Source: JBKBKN01 sp046294625
GTDB lineage: Bacteria; Bacteroidota; Bacteroidia; M30B66
Direction: 5' to 3'
NCBI GenBank assembly: GCA_046294625.1
Contig: JBKBKN010000012.1
Span: 32,416 to 96,415 of the forward strand
Length of the DNA stretch: 64,000 nt
How positions within the stretch are numbered: position 1 is the first letter of the stretch; every line of letters begins with the position of its first letter. Positions 48,878 through 57,988 of the stretch are shown here, one piece after another. The position numbers and the translations under genes are program-made. Below the pieces are notes generated by a model. It was given only the letters and a program-made list of their open reading frames with translations. It was not told where the DNA came from and searched no databases.

Positions 48878-49915
48878 ATGAATAAAATCAGAGTAGCGAT
48901 TAACGGATTTGGAAGAATTGGGAGAATCACTTTTAGAGCTATGCTAGCTAAGAAAAATATCGAAGTGGTTGCCATCAATGACCTTACCGATGCCAAAACA
49001 CTAGCTCATTTGCTAAAATATGATTCCGTCCATGGAAGGCTGAATGGTGAAGTTCAGGTGGAAGGAAACTACATCGTAGCAGAAGGGCATAGAATGCAAG
49101 TTTTTGCAGAAAAAGACCCTGCAAATCTTCCATGGGCATCGCTTAATATAGATGTTGTTCTTGAATGCACAGGCTTTTTTCTTGATAAGGAATCGGCAGG
49201 TAAGCATGTTGCTGCAGGAGCTAAAAAAGTGATTATTTCTGCACCTGCAAAGGCTGATGTCCCAACAGTAGTTTTGGGAATAAATGAACATATTCTCGAA
49301 TCTGCCGGCGACATATTGTCTAACGCGTCATGTACGACTAATTGCGCAGCGCCATTGGTGAAAGTGCTAGATGATGCATTTGGAGTGGAAGCCGGACTTT
49401 TAACTACGGTGCATGCCTACACAGGCGATCAGCGATTGGTAGATGCACCACATAAAGATTTGCGCAGATCGCGTTCTGCTGCACTTTCTATTATTCCTAC
49501 TACCACTGGTGCTGCTAAAGCTATAGGATTAGTTTTACCCCATTTGAAAGGAAAACTCGATGGCAATGCCTTAAGAGTTCCGGTGCCAACAGGTTCAGTT
49601 ACAGATTTAACGGTTAAAGTCAATAAAGCAGTGACAGTCGAAGAAGTAAAATTAGCCTTTAAAAAAGCTGCATCAGAGGGTTTGAAAGGTATTTTAGAAT
49701 ACACAGAAGATCCAATTGTTTCGGCTGACATTGTTGGCAATGCCCATTCTTGTATTTATGATGCTGAACTCACCATGGTGATGGGGCAAACCGTGAAAGT
49801 GGTTGGTTGGTATGACAATGAGTATGGATATTCCAGCAGATTAGCTGATCTTGTTGAAAAGCTTGCTGAAATTGCTTCAAAACAGGTCCAGGCGCAGACT
49901 CAAGTTACAGCGTAA
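48878..49915 (+). CDS. gapA: Glyceraldehyde-3-phosphate dehydrogenase
   Basis: Glycolytic and gluconeogenic NAD-dependent dehydrogenase, 345 aa. The Rossmann motif is INGFGRIGR (8-16), D35 is the NAD ribose contact (no NADP-type Arg or Ser pattern was seen after it). The catalytic Cys is C152 in NASCTTNCAAP and the catalytic His is H179 in TTVHAYTGDQ. A short, polar C-terminal tail (KQVQAQTQVTA) extends beyond the usual end. It has its own strong promoter and a terminator directly downstream. Confidence 0.96.
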   Translation: MNKIRVAINGFGRIGRITFRAMLAKKNIEVVAINDLTDAKTLAHLLKYDSVHGRLNGEVQVEGNYIVAEGHRMQVFAEKDPANLPWASLNIDVVLECTGFFLDKESAGKHVAAGAKKVIISAPAKADVPTVVLGINEHILESAGDILSNASCTTNCAAPLVKVLDDAFGVEAGLLTTVHAYTGDQRLVDAPHKDLRRSRSAALSIIPTTTGAAKAIGLVLPHLKGKLDGNALRVPVPTGSVTDLTVKVNKAVTVEEVKLAFKKAASEGLKGILEYTEDPIVSADIVGNAHSCIYDAELTMVMGQTVKVVGWYDNEYGYSSRLADLVEKLAEIASKQVQAQTQVTA

Positions 49916-50262
49916 TTTCTTTACCAAACCATATAAAGGCTTTGCTGCATGAATTGCGGTAAAGCTTTTTTTGTTTTTATTTCAATAAAAGAGTTTTTTT
50001 CAGGAGCAATGCGAATTCATAAATTGGAGGTTAACCTGAACTATCGCGAGATAAACATCAGGGATTAAAATTTAATCTAATGGACATTGATTTACACTTC
50101 TTTAACCAGTCAATACTTACCATTAACATTTGCAAATTTGGTTTCATTAAATTCTGATATCTTGCAACCCGAACAAACAGACAATTGATAAGTATTAAAA
50201 GAGTGTAATTATGCAGATGTTAATTTATAATATTTGGCATAAAGCATGAAAAGTTTGTAGGA
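49916..50262. other. 347-bp gap between gapA and the polysaccharide genes
   Basis: Contains the gapA terminator near its start. A weak promoter candidate, TTTG (50137-50140)-N17-TATCTTGC (50158-50165), lies about 100 bases before the deacetylase ATG. Nothing else stands out. Confidence 0.4.
49939..49971 (+). terminator. Rho-independent terminator of gapA
   Basis: A 10-bp stem with two G-T wobbles (GCTTTGCTGC at 49939-49948 with GCGGTAAAGC at 49956-49965, 7-base loop) followed by T7, starting 24 bp after the gapA stop. Confidence 0.75.
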
Positions 50263-51264
50263 ATGATTAAAAGAGTTGGCAACAAAATAAAAAGGCTGAA
50301 TCGCGAATTCAGCTTAGGATTCAATCCAAAAATCATTGAACAGATCAGATTGAATAAAAATTTTATTTTAATGTACCATGGGGTTGATTTAAAGGGTTGT
50401 ACGACTTTTAACACAAGACACACATCTTTAAAATGTTTTGAAAGACAAATTGCATTTCTCAAAAAGCATACTAATATTATTTCTACTGAAGATTTCTTTC
50501 AAGGAAAATTTAGCTCAGAAATTAGTAATGTAGCAATAACCTTTGACGATGGCTATAAAAACAATTTCAAATATGCTTTACCTATTTTAGAGCGGTATCA
50601 AGCATTTGCCAGTTTCTTTATAACCGGATTAAATACTTTGCCGGAACGAATTTTATGGGCAGATTTTATTGATATCGCAGCTACTTTATTCGAAGGAGAG
50701 CAGATAGAAATTGATGGGATTTTATACAAAAAAATAAATAACAAATTTTTGCATGCTTCGGGAAAATCATTGAATCATGTAATAAAAACAGAAAAAGCAG
50801 ATTATGGATTTAAACAAGCGGTATACAATTCATTTGGGAATGATTTAATTCAGAAAATTATAAACGAAGAAACTCTAAAGGATTATTGGGAGCTTATGAG
50901 CGATCAAGAAATCAACCAAACAGGAAAATCTAAATGGGTGAAAATCGGTAGTCATGGTTATCTTCACAATAATTTGGGAGTGATTGAATTAGGCAATGCA
51001 AGAAGAGAGTTAGCAGATTCCAAGTCTTATTTAGAGAATCTTGTTCAATATGAAATCAATAGTGTTGCTTATCCGGATGGATCATATTCAAGAAATTTGA
51101 TAGACGCAGCTGATGATTTAGGTTACAAGTACCAATATTCTGCGGGTAAATATTTATTTGAAAAAGATAAAAATGATAATAGAATTTTAAACAAGGCAGG
51201 TGTTTACACTTGCGACTCATGTTACAATCAATTATTTTATGCGCTAAATGGTTATGAACTTTAA
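50263..51264 (+). CDS. Polysaccharide deacetylase (NodB-like) family protein
   Basis: A 333-aa carbohydrate esterase 4-type protein. The MYHGV strand (37-41) and TFDDGY (93-98) with the metal-binding Asp pair are followed, after an insertion of about 130 residues, by SHGYLH with H231 and H235, and then YPDGSYS (270-276). The active site is complete. There is no signal peptide, so a cytoplasmic substrate is likely, as for deacetylases in capsule or lipid-linked glycan loci. It overlaps the next gene by 17 bases, and the three genes to 53363 form one unit. This stretch is visibly A+T-richer than gapA upstream, suggesting acquisition or rapid turnover. Confidence 0.82.
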   Translation: MIKRVGNKIKRLNREFSLGFNPKIIEQIRLNKNFILMYHGVDLKGCTTFNTRHTSLKCFERQIAFLKKHTNIISTEDFFQGKFSSEISNVAITFDDGYKNNFKYALPILERYQAFASFFITGLNTLPERILWADFIDIAATLFEGEQIEIDGILYKKINNKFLHASGKSLNHVIKTEKADYGFKQAVYNSFGNDLIQKIINEETLKDYWELMSDQEINQTGKSKWVKIGSHGYLHNNLGVIELGNARRELADSKSYLENLVQYEINSVAYPDGSYSRNLIDAADDLGYKYQYSAGKYLFEKDKNDNRILNKAGVYTCDSCYNQLFYALNGYEL

Positions 51265-52180
51265 TGGATATCAAATTCTAAGAATTTCTAAGAATCATTT
51301 GACAGATTTAACTTGGCTGTTTAATGAGCTTCATCCAGGCAAGTACAATATTGAATATTTTGAAAAGAAATTTAACACAGACTTCTCAGGGAAAAGTTAT
51401 ATAGGGTATATCGCTTTTGCTGAAAATGGCGAGCCTGCAGCATACTATGGTGTTTTTCCATGTATTTTATATAACAGACATGGTGAAATCCTTGCCTGTC
51501 AATCAGGAGATACCATTACTCACAAACGTCATCAGCGAAAAGGCATCTTCGTTCAATTTGCACAAAAGACCTATGACTTGGCTCAAAAGGAAGGCATAAA
51601 GTTAGTTTTTGGTTTTCCAAATGATAATTCAGCCCCAGGATTTTACAATAAACTTGGCTGGGAAAAGTCGAGTCAATTTTTACATTTGGAGTTTAGCGTA
51701 AATAGTTTTAATCTCTATGCTCTTTCGAATAAAATAAAACTACTTTCAGGTCTTTATAAGCGCTATTTCAATTCTAGGGTATTAAACATTCAATCAAAAG
51801 AAATTGATATTTACAATAATTATGATGATGATGTATTGCGCACAAGAAAAGATAAAGCTTACATTCTTTATAAATTAAGTTACAGCAATTCTTATCTTGT
51901 TGAAATTGATGGATTCAAATTCTGGTTTAAACTAGACGATGGATTGTTGATTGGTGCTGTAAGCAATTTTGAGCCAAATCAAAAAGTGCTTTTTAAGGAA
52001 GCAAATATTAAGTTGGCTAAATTTTTTGGAGTAAAGAAAATCAGAATCATAACTACAAGAAGTAACTTCGAATTCGATGCCTACAGTGACTTCTGTGAAA
52101 CTCAAGAAATTCCAATATCCAATGGCTTTTTGAAGTTGGATTCGGCATTCAATTTAGTGATTTTTCTTTTTCAGCATTAG
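51248..52180 (+). CDS. GNAT-family acyltransferase
   Basis: A 310-aa protein with an acetyltransferase core in its first half: the CoA-binding segment is THKRHQRKGIFVQFAQ (RxxGIF in place of the usual RxxGxG/A), preceded by AAYYGVFP and followed by VFGFPNDNSAPGFYNKLGW, typical of GNAT proteins in polysaccharide loci. The C-terminal 140 residues have no recognised domain. It overlaps the deacetylase gene and precedes a GT4 gene by 16 bp, so it may acylate an amino sugar freed by the deacetylase; that order of events is inference. A FemAB-like function is less likely. Confidence 0.75.
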   Translation: MVMNFNGYQILRISKNHLTDLTWLFNELHPGKYNIEYFEKKFNTDFSGKSYIGYIAFAENGEPAAYYGVFPCILYNRHGEILACQSGDTITHKRHQRKGIFVQFAQKTYDLAQKEGIKLVFGFPNDNSAPGFYNKLGWEKSSQFLHLEFSVNSFNLYALSNKIKLLSGLYKRYFNSRVLNIQSKEIDIYNNYDDDVLRTRKDKAYILYKLSYSNSYLVEIDGFKFWFKLDDGLLIGAVSNFEPNQKVLFKEANIKLAKFFGVKKIRIITTRSNFEFDAYSDFCETQEIPISNGFLKLDSAFNLVIFLFQH

Positions 52181-52196
52181 ACTTTGATACTTTCTT

Positions 52197-53363
52197 ATGT
52201 ATAATTCAACTGTTTTGAAGATAGCTTACATCATACCAATATTGGGATGCGGCGGTGCAGAAGTTTTGTTAGGCGCTATCATTGAAAATCTTCATAAATT
52301 AGGCCATGAAGTTTTACTAATTTGTTTAGAGCCACCACATACAACATATCAAAACTTCCCTAACCGAGATTTTATTGATCAAGTAATCAAACCGAAGATT
52401 ATTAATTCACGTGTTAAGTTTTCTATAAAGTCTAAGCCATTATTACAAAATGATGAATTGAAAAAGATTATTGATGACTTTAAGCCTGATATAATCCACT
52501 CCCACTTATTCGCAGCCGAAATTGTTTCTCGTAGTTATATTTATCACGGCGCAAAGTATTTTTCTCACGGTCATGATAATATGCCCCAGTTTAGGCCACT
52601 CAGCTTAATAACATTTTTCAAAAGAAGATATCTCACCGATTATATTGAATTCAAGTGGTTAATTCAACAGTATAGAAAGTCAAACACGCATTTTATTTCA
52701 ATATCCGCCGATGTAGATGTTTATTTAAAAAGATGCTTGCCAACTGATCTGGCATCGAGGGTGCACTTGATTAGAAATGGCTTTCAATATAGCAGATATT
52801 ATGTTGACAGAACTCATTTCACAAGCAATGATCAAAAACTTCGAATAGTTTCGGTTGGCAATCTGGTGCCCAAAAAGAATCATGCTTTTTTGATCGATAT
52901 TGCATTGGAGTTAAGAAGGTTGAATATTGATTTTCAGATAGATATACTGGGCTATGGCGTTCTTTTTGATCGCCTAATGGATCTTATAAAAGCTAATGAA
53001 TTGGATGATAAAATTTTTTTGAGAGGTAATGTGGGGAATGTAAGAGACTATTTAGCCCAAGCAAATATTTATGTGCATCCTGCAACTTATGAACCTTTGG
53101 GTTTAGTCTTGCTGGAAGCCATGGCAGCCGGATTGCCGGTAGTATCGTTGGATGGAAAAGGAAACCGAGATATTATCGAACATGGCAAAAATGGCTTCAT
53201 TTTCACTGAATGCAATTCTTCGCAATTTACAGAAGCAATTATTCAACTTTGGAAGGATGAGAAGCTGTATAATGACATAAGTAAGTATGCGCAAAACTAC
53301 GCACGTCAATATGATATTGAAATTTATGTAAAGCGATTATTGGAACTTTATTATTCTGCATAA
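52197..53363 (+). CDS. Glycosyltransferase, family 4 (GT-B)
   Basis: A 388-aa retaining glycosyltransferase. The N-terminal domain begins with IAYIIPILGCGGAEVLLGAII (glycine-rich acceptor loop), and DIIHSHLFAAEI is the strand-turn before the hinge. The C-terminal domain has VGNLVPKKNH and, with the donor-binding EX7E motif, HPATYEPLGLVLLEAMAAGLP. No membrane helices are present. As the third gene of the deacetylase-acyltransferase-GT4 unit it probably extends a lipid-linked or capsular glycan. Sugar specificity is unknown. The same low GC content extends across this gene. Confidence 0.88.
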   Translation: MYNSTVLKIAYIIPILGCGGAEVLLGAIIENLHKLGHEVLLICLEPPHTTYQNFPNRDFIDQVIKPKIINSRVKFSIKSKPLLQNDELKKIIDDFKPDIIHSHLFAAEIVSRSYIYHGAKYFSHGHDNMPQFRPLSLITFFKRRYLTDYIEFKWLIQQYRKSNTHFISISADVDVYLKRCLPTDLASRVHLIRNGFQYSRYYVDRTHFTSNDQKLRIVSVGNLVPKKNHAFLIDIALELRRLNIDFQIDILGYGVLFDRLMDLIKANELDDKIFLRGNVGNVRDYLAQANIYVHPATYEPLGLVLLEAMAAGLPVVSLDGKGNRDIIEHGKNGFIFTECNSSQFTEAIIQLWKDEKLYNDISKYAQNYARQYDIEIYVKRLLELYYSA

Positions 53364-53599
53364 TTGTTTTGAAATGCGTTATTGAAACCCACAACATATT
53401 GGATAGATTGCAAGTGAGCATGGAAGGGGAATTGATAAAAGGGCGGTAATAGCGAATCACCATCAACACAACACTTGAATTTAAAGAGTCACAGCACTTC
53501 TAGTAAGTGGTTTTTGATTTTTTGCAGTTTCTTTCGTTATTTAAACGATTTTGGTATTATTTTGGCAATCTAAAAATTAAAGCCCTAAGCTTGTATCAA

Positions 53600-54445
53600 A
53601 TGCGTTTAATCTTATTTCATAAATTTATCAGTCTATCTGTCGGCGTCCTATTTGGCATTTTCATGACTTTATCCAGCAATTCATATGCTCAATCACCTCA
53701 AGAGTTGATGAAGAAAGGTGCTGAATTATTAGCAAAAACAGAGTATCAGGATGCTTTGGCTTCTTTGGATAAATCGATTAAAATGGATCAGGATTTGGCA
53801 GAAGCCTATTATGTTAGAGGAAAAGTGAACATCAAGCTTCTGGACATGGTAGCGGCACTTAGCGACTTCGAAAAAGCAGAAAAGCTCGGTTTCAATGATG
53901 TTGACCTATATGTGCAAAAGGGAACTGTATTACAGATTCAGGGTAAATACAAGGAGTCGGTGGCATCATTTTCTAAAGCATTGGAAAAGAAAACCGATGA
54001 TAAAATCATTTGGTTTAAGAGAGCGGTAAGCTATGAGGCATTGAATATGGACTATGAAGCCTTAGATGATTATACCAAAGCGGTAAAATTAGACAATAGC
54101 TATTTCGATGCATTGTTGAATAGATGCATATTGTTCTATGAAAATGACAATATGAAAGCTGCTTACAGAGATTGTGACAAAGCGATTCAGGTTCGTAACG
54201 ATAACGCAGATGCATATTACTATCGCGGTGCGGCAAAAGGGGCAGGTGAAAAACAAGATAAAGAAGCATTAGCTGATTTTAACAAGGCACTTGAAATTGA
54301 CCCTGATCACGATGAATCTCTAACAGCCCGAGGTTCAGCAAAACTATTACTTGGCAATAAGAAAGGTGCCTGTTTGGACTGGAAAAAAGCTGCAGGTTTA
54401 GGCAATGCCGAAGCACAGGAGCTATTTTTAATCAATTGCGAATAA
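53600..54445 (+). CDS. Exported TPR protein 1
   Basis: A 281-aa protein with a signal peptide (RLILFHKFISLSVGVLFGIF to SYAQ). I start at the ATG at 53600; the frame is open from a GTG at 53507, but the 31 extra residues precede no feature. About seven TPR units follow, with the W-L-G-Y-A-F-A-P pattern. Its C-terminus, GNKKGACLDWKKAAGLGNAEAQELFLINCE, has a Cys shortly before and one at the very end, a motif shared with the next two genes. A periplasmic location and a scaffold role are inferred. It is first of three adjacent TPR genes. Confidence 0.75.
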   Translation: MRLILFHKFISLSVGVLFGIFMTLSSNSYAQSPQELMKKGAELLAKTEYQDALASLDKSIKMDQDLAEAYYVRGKVNIKLLDMVAALSDFEKAEKLGFNDVDLYVQKGTVLQIQGKYKESVASFSKALEKKTDDKIIWFKRAVSYEALNMDYEALDDYTKAVKLDNSYFDALLNRCILFYENDNMKAAYRDCDKAIQVRNDNADAYYYRGAAKGAGEKQDKEALADFNKALEIDPDHDESLTARGSAKLLLGNKKGACLDWKKAAGLGNAEAQELFLINCE

Positions 54446-54521
54446 TTCCAATAAATCAATTAAAGTAAATTGATGGCATAGTTTTTACTGTAAATAAGAA
54501 ATGAAAGAAGAATTCGAAACA

Positions 54522-54866
54522 ATGAATAAACCAAGATCAAAAAAGAAATTAGCGCTTTTAACCTTTAGTGTGCTGTTGACAAGTTTTGTTTTTGGTCAAA
54601 ACAACAAAAGTGCAAATCCCGGAGCGTTATATAATCAAGCGGTGGAGTTGATCGGGAAGCAAAGTTATGAAGAAGCCGTAATATTACTGGAAAAGTCCAT
54701 CCAAATCAAACCTGATTATGCTGAAGCCATATTCGCAAAGGGCACTTGTCTGTTAATGCTCAACAAAAGAAGCCAAGCGTGTGATGATTTTAATTTGGCC
54801 TTGCGATACAATCATCAACAAGCTTCGGAGTACATTCAAAAATATTGTAAAAGGCAATCAAAATAA
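54522..54866 (+). CDS. Exported TPR protein 2 (short)
   Basis: A 114-aa protein (start at 54522, MNKPRSKKKLALLTFS; the frame also allows 54501). A signal peptide ends at VFGQ. Two TPR units follow, including YNQAVELIGKQSYEEAVILLEKSI. The end has SQACDDFNLAL and a final YIQKYCKRQ, so it shares the two-cysteine terminus of its neighbours in a weaker form. It lies 76 bp after TPR 1 and 5 bp before TPR 3. Confidence 0.65.
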   Translation: MNKPRSKKKLALLTFSVLLTSFVFGQNNKSANPGALYNQAVELIGKQSYEEAVILLEKSIQIKPDYAEAIFAKGTCLLMLNKRSQACDDFNLALRYNHQQASEYIQKYCKRQSK

Positions 54867-54871
54867 TTAAA

Positions 54872-55501
54872 GTGCTTTTCAACCTAACCCTGCCATTCAG
54901 GTCTGTTTTCATATTACTATCTCTTCTGAGTAGCTTACCTACAATCGCTCAGAAAACAGCAAAAGATTATTTCAATATGGGCAATGCGCGCTGGATTCGC
55001 GATGAATATGCTTCTGCAGCCGATGCATTTACCCAATCGATTGAACTGGACCCCAAAAACACAGAAGCATTCTTTAACAGAGGCTTATGTTATTTGAAAA
55101 TCAGGAAGCCCAATAAAGCTGTTGATGATTTTAGCACAGTAATTGAGCGCGAACCACAGAGTATCAAAGGATTCGAGTACTTAGCTATAGCAAAAATTGA
55201 ATTGGGAGACTACAAAGGAGCCATCCATATTCTTGAACGAGCACTGATTTTTGCACCCGAATCACCCACTATTAATTATCAGAGAGGCGAAGCAGAATTC
55301 TATTTAGGCAATTTTCATGCAGCGGTCGAAAACTTTGATTGTGCATTGGAATTCGATTCAAATAATCATCGTGCATGGTATCGCAAGGGCATTGCAAATT
55401 ATATGCTTGGGAAGAAAGATGAAGCATGCGAAAATTTGCGGACAGCGGTTGGTCTAGGAAATAAAGAAGCATTTAACGTATTAAGAATTTATTGCAGATA
55501 A
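54872..55501 (+). CDS. Exported TPR protein 3
   Basis: A 209-aa protein starting with GTG (54872), 5 bp after the TPR 2 stop; GTG is required because no ATG precedes the signal peptide (LFNLTLPFRSVFILLSLLSS, cleavage after TIAQ). About five TPR units follow, including AFFNRGLCYLKIRKPNKAVDDF. The end, GKKDEACENLRTAVGLGNKEAFNVLRIYCR, repeats the AC-x-C terminal motif. It ends 4 bp before the LpxL-type gene, which suggests a joint transcript. Confidence 0.72.
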   Translation: MLFNLTLPFRSVFILLSLLSSLPTIAQKTAKDYFNMGNARWIRDEYASAADAFTQSIELDPKNTEAFFNRGLCYLKIRKPNKAVDDFSTVIEREPQSIKGFEYLAIAKIELGDYKGAIHILERALIFAPESPTINYQRGEAEFYLGNFHAAVENFDCALEFDSNNHRAWYRKGIANYMLGKKDEACENLRTAVGLGNKEAFNVLRIYCR

Positions 55502-55505
55502 ACTT

Positions 55506-56411
55506 ATGATCTCGAATTTGCTAACGCATGTGATGCTATTTCTTATCAAAGGGTTGTCTTATTTACCATTTAGCGTTCTTTATGCCATCAGTGACTTTTT
55601 ATACTTCTTGATTTATCGGGTATTTAAGTATCGTCTAAAAGTTGTTCGTGGAAATATAAAATCCGCTTTCCCAAACAAAACAGATGGGGAAATTAAAAGT
55701 ATTGAGCAAGGATTTTATAGACATCTCTGCGATCTAATTGTAGAGTCTGTCAAACTCTTCAGCATTTCGGCAAATGAATTGAACAGAAGATTCAAAACTA
55801 TTAATCCTGAACATACAGAAGCCTATTTTAATCAAGGAAAAAGCCTGATTGGTGTCACCGGTCATTACAATAGCTGGGAAATGCTTGCACTAAGTTTGAA
55901 CTTGCATCATAAACATCAGGCTATGGGGATTTATAAAAAGATCAAAAACCCTGTGATGAACAAAGCTATGATTAAATCGAGAGGAAAATTTGACATCATA
56001 CTTGCTGATACCAAGCACACTAACGAAATGTTTGACAGCAACAAAAACCAAGTAACTATTACCGGATTTGTGGCCGATCAATGGCCGTCTAATATCCACA
56101 AATGCTATTGGACTTTATTTTTAGGAAGAGAGACTGCGGTGTCGTATGGTACAGAGCATTATGCTAGAAAGTATGATATGGGAGTAGTTTTTGCCAAGAT
56201 CCGAAAAGTGAAACGCGGCTTTTATGAAGCGGAGTATATCACCATAGCTGATGATGTGAATAAGTTTCAACCAGGTGAAATCACCAAAGCACATACTAAG
56301 GCGTTGGAAAATCTTATTCTTGAAGATCCGCAATATTGGGTTTGGTCGCATAAGCGCTGGAAGCGAGAGCGACCTGAGGAAGTTCCAATGGAAACGGTAT
56401 TTGCACAATGA
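55506..56411 (+). CDS. Lipid A biosynthesis acyltransferase (LpxL/HtrB family)
   Basis: A 301-aa inner-membrane acyltransferase adding secondary acyl chains to lipid A, or acylating another lipid. An N-terminal hydrophobic helix (about 5-25) anchors it. The catalytic HX4E motif is H120-YNSW-E125, and GVTGHYNSWEM precedes the second conserved block around VADQWPSN. Length and motif order match the family, which includes acyltransferases for phosphatidylinositol mannoside and others. The specific acceptor is not fixed. Its stop overlaps the rarA start by 4 bases (ATGA). It belongs with the envelope genes of this region (LpxK at 24.7 kb, GT4 at 52.2 kb). Confidence 0.85.
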   Translation: MISNLLTHVMLFLIKGLSYLPFSVLYAISDFLYFLIYRVFKYRLKVVRGNIKSAFPNKTDGEIKSIEQGFYRHLCDLIVESVKLFSISANELNRRFKTINPEHTEAYFNQGKSLIGVTGHYNSWEMLALSLNLHHKHQAMGIYKKIKNPVMNKAMIKSRGKFDIILADTKHTNEMFDSNKNQVTITGFVADQWPSNIHKCYWTLFLGRETAVSYGTEHYARKYDMGVVFAKIRKVKRGFYEAEYITIADDVNKFQPGEITKAHTKALENLILEDPQYWVWSHKRWKRERPEEVPMETVFAQ

Positions 56412-57700
56412 ATTTATTGAACCAACCCTTGGCTGAACGAATGCGCCCAAAAACAATAGACCAAATTGTTGGGCAAAAGCATTTATTGGGCAAAGGAGCA
56501 ATACTTCGAAAGATTTTGGAAACTCAATCTGCACTTCCTTCAATCATTTTCTGGGGACCTCCTGGCGTGGGAAAAACAACTTTAGCCCAACTCTTTGCAG
56601 ATTATTTTGAAACACAATTTTATAGCCTTTCAGCTATTCATGCCGGTGTGAAGGAGGTGAGAGACATTATCGACTTAGCTAAACGACAAGGCGGACTGCT
56701 GCAAAGGCCAATACTTTTTATAGATGAAATTCATCGATTCAATAAATCACAGCAAGATGCTTTGTTGGGGGCAGTGGAAAGAGGTATTATAACATTGATA
56801 GGAGCCACTACAGAGAATCCATCGTTTGAAGTGATTCCTGCTTTACTTTCTCGCTGCCAGGTTTACACCTTGAAACCACTAGAAAAAGACGAACTCCTTG
56901 AAATAGTTCAACTTGCGTCAGAGCAAGATGAACTGCTCAAGATGAAGAAAATCCAATTAAAGGAAAATGATGCATTATTGCGGTTTTCTGGAGGTGATGC
57001 CCGAAAATTATTGAACCTTTTTGAACTAATCGTGCTATCGCAAACGGGCAGGAGAGGGGTTATACAAATCACTGATAAGCTGGTGACTGAAGTTTTGCAG
57101 CAAAAGCAGTCTATCTATGATAAATCAGGCGAAATGCACTATGACGTAATTTCGGCGTTTATTAAATCAATTAGAGGCAGCGATCCAAACGCGGCTGTTT
57201 ATTGGCTTGCAAGAATGATCGAAGGCGGTGAAGATCCCAAATTCATCGCCCGACGCATGCTGATTTTGGCGTCTGAAGACATTGGTAATGCCAATCCTAA
57301 TGCCATGCTTTTGGCGCAGGCTTGTTTCAGTGGTGTGCAACAAATTGGTTATCCTGAGTGTGATTTATTGCTTAGTCAAACTGCTATTTATCTGGCATCA
57401 TCGCCCAAGAGCAATGCGGCCTATACGGCCATTCGCTCAGCTCAGGAGCTTATACGCAAAACCGGCGATTTGCCAGTTCCGCTTCATCTGCGCAATGCAC
57501 CTACCAAGCTCATGAAGGAAATGAATTATGGTAAAGATTACCAATATTCGCATGCCTTTGAAGGAAATTTCAGCGAGCAGGAATATTTACCCGAATCCAT
57601 ATCAGGCACCAAATTTTTCGAACCCGGACAGAATGCACGCGAAGAGGAAATGCGTAAAAGGCTTGCTGCACTCTGGAAAGAGAAGTATGGGTACGAGTGA
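56408..57700 (+). CDS. rarA: Replication-associated recombination protein A
   Basis: A 430-aa AAA+ ATPase (MgsA/WRNIP1 family) acting at stalled replication forks. Walker A is GPPGVGKT (50-57), Walker B is PILFIDEIHRFNKSQQD, the sensor-1 region is IGATTENPSF, and the arginine finger region is ALLSRCQVY. The C-terminal tetramerisation domain has GGEDPKFIARRMLILASEDIG. The start ATG overlaps the stop of the acyltransferase gene (ATGA). Nothing unusual. Confidence 0.93.
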   Translation: MNLLNQPLAERMRPKTIDQIVGQKHLLGKGAILRKILETQSALPSIIFWGPPGVGKTTLAQLFADYFETQFYSLSAIHAGVKEVRDIIDLAKRQGGLLQRPILFIDEIHRFNKSQQDALLGAVERGIITLIGATTENPSFEVIPALLSRCQVYTLKPLEKDELLEIVQLASEQDELLKMKKIQLKENDALLRFSGGDARKLLNLFELIVLSQTGRRGVIQITDKLVTEVLQQKQSIYDKSGEMHYDVISAFIKSIRGSDPNAAVYWLARMIEGGEDPKFIARRMLILASEDIGNANPNAMLLAQACFSGVQQIGYPECDLLLSQTAIYLASSPKSNAAYTAIRSAQELIRKTGDLPVPLHLRNAPTKLMKEMNYGKDYQYSHAFEGNFSEQEYLPESISGTKFFEPGQNAREEEMRKRLAALWKEKYGYE

Positions 57701-57853
57701 TGAAGGATTCTCACATCTGTCCGAATTTCAGTTAAACAAAAGCTTCGATTTATCAACGGCTTGAATCATGCTGTCCATTTTTTTCATTCAATTGATCGAA
57801 AGCAATTGAGCATACATGCTTTTTTGCAGACTTTTGATTTGCGAATGGAAAAA

Positions 57854-57869
57854 GTTGAGTAAACTCAAC
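57854..57869. promoter_or_regulatory. Inverted repeat GTTGAGT-aa-ACTCAAC upstream of ligA
   Basis: A perfect 7-2-7 inverted repeat in the 288-bp gap between rarA and ligA, about 105 bases before the ligA promoter box. It could be an operator or a small RNA hairpin, with no T run. No ORF is supported in this gap. Confidence 0.3.
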
Positions 57870-57972
57870 AATACTCCAATTTAGCTTCTTTGATTCATAT
57901 TTATGCTTTTTGCAGAAATAGAATTCTGAATAAAATTAGATAAAGAGAAGCCTGTAATCTTTGGTTATCATT

Positions 57973-57980
57973 TAACTTTG
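57973..57980 (+). promoter_or_regulatory. -7 promoter box directly before ligA
   Basis: TAACTTTG fits TAnnTTTG and ends 8 bases before the ligA ATG (57989), implying a leaderless or nearly leaderless transcript. No -33 TTG sits at the ideal distance. Confidence 0.4.
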
Positions 57981-57988
57981 ACCGTTAA

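Noticed and set aside
53507..53599. GTG-started extension of TPR protein 1
   Set aside because: It would place 31 residues before a good signal peptide; the ATG at 53600 starts the signal directly.
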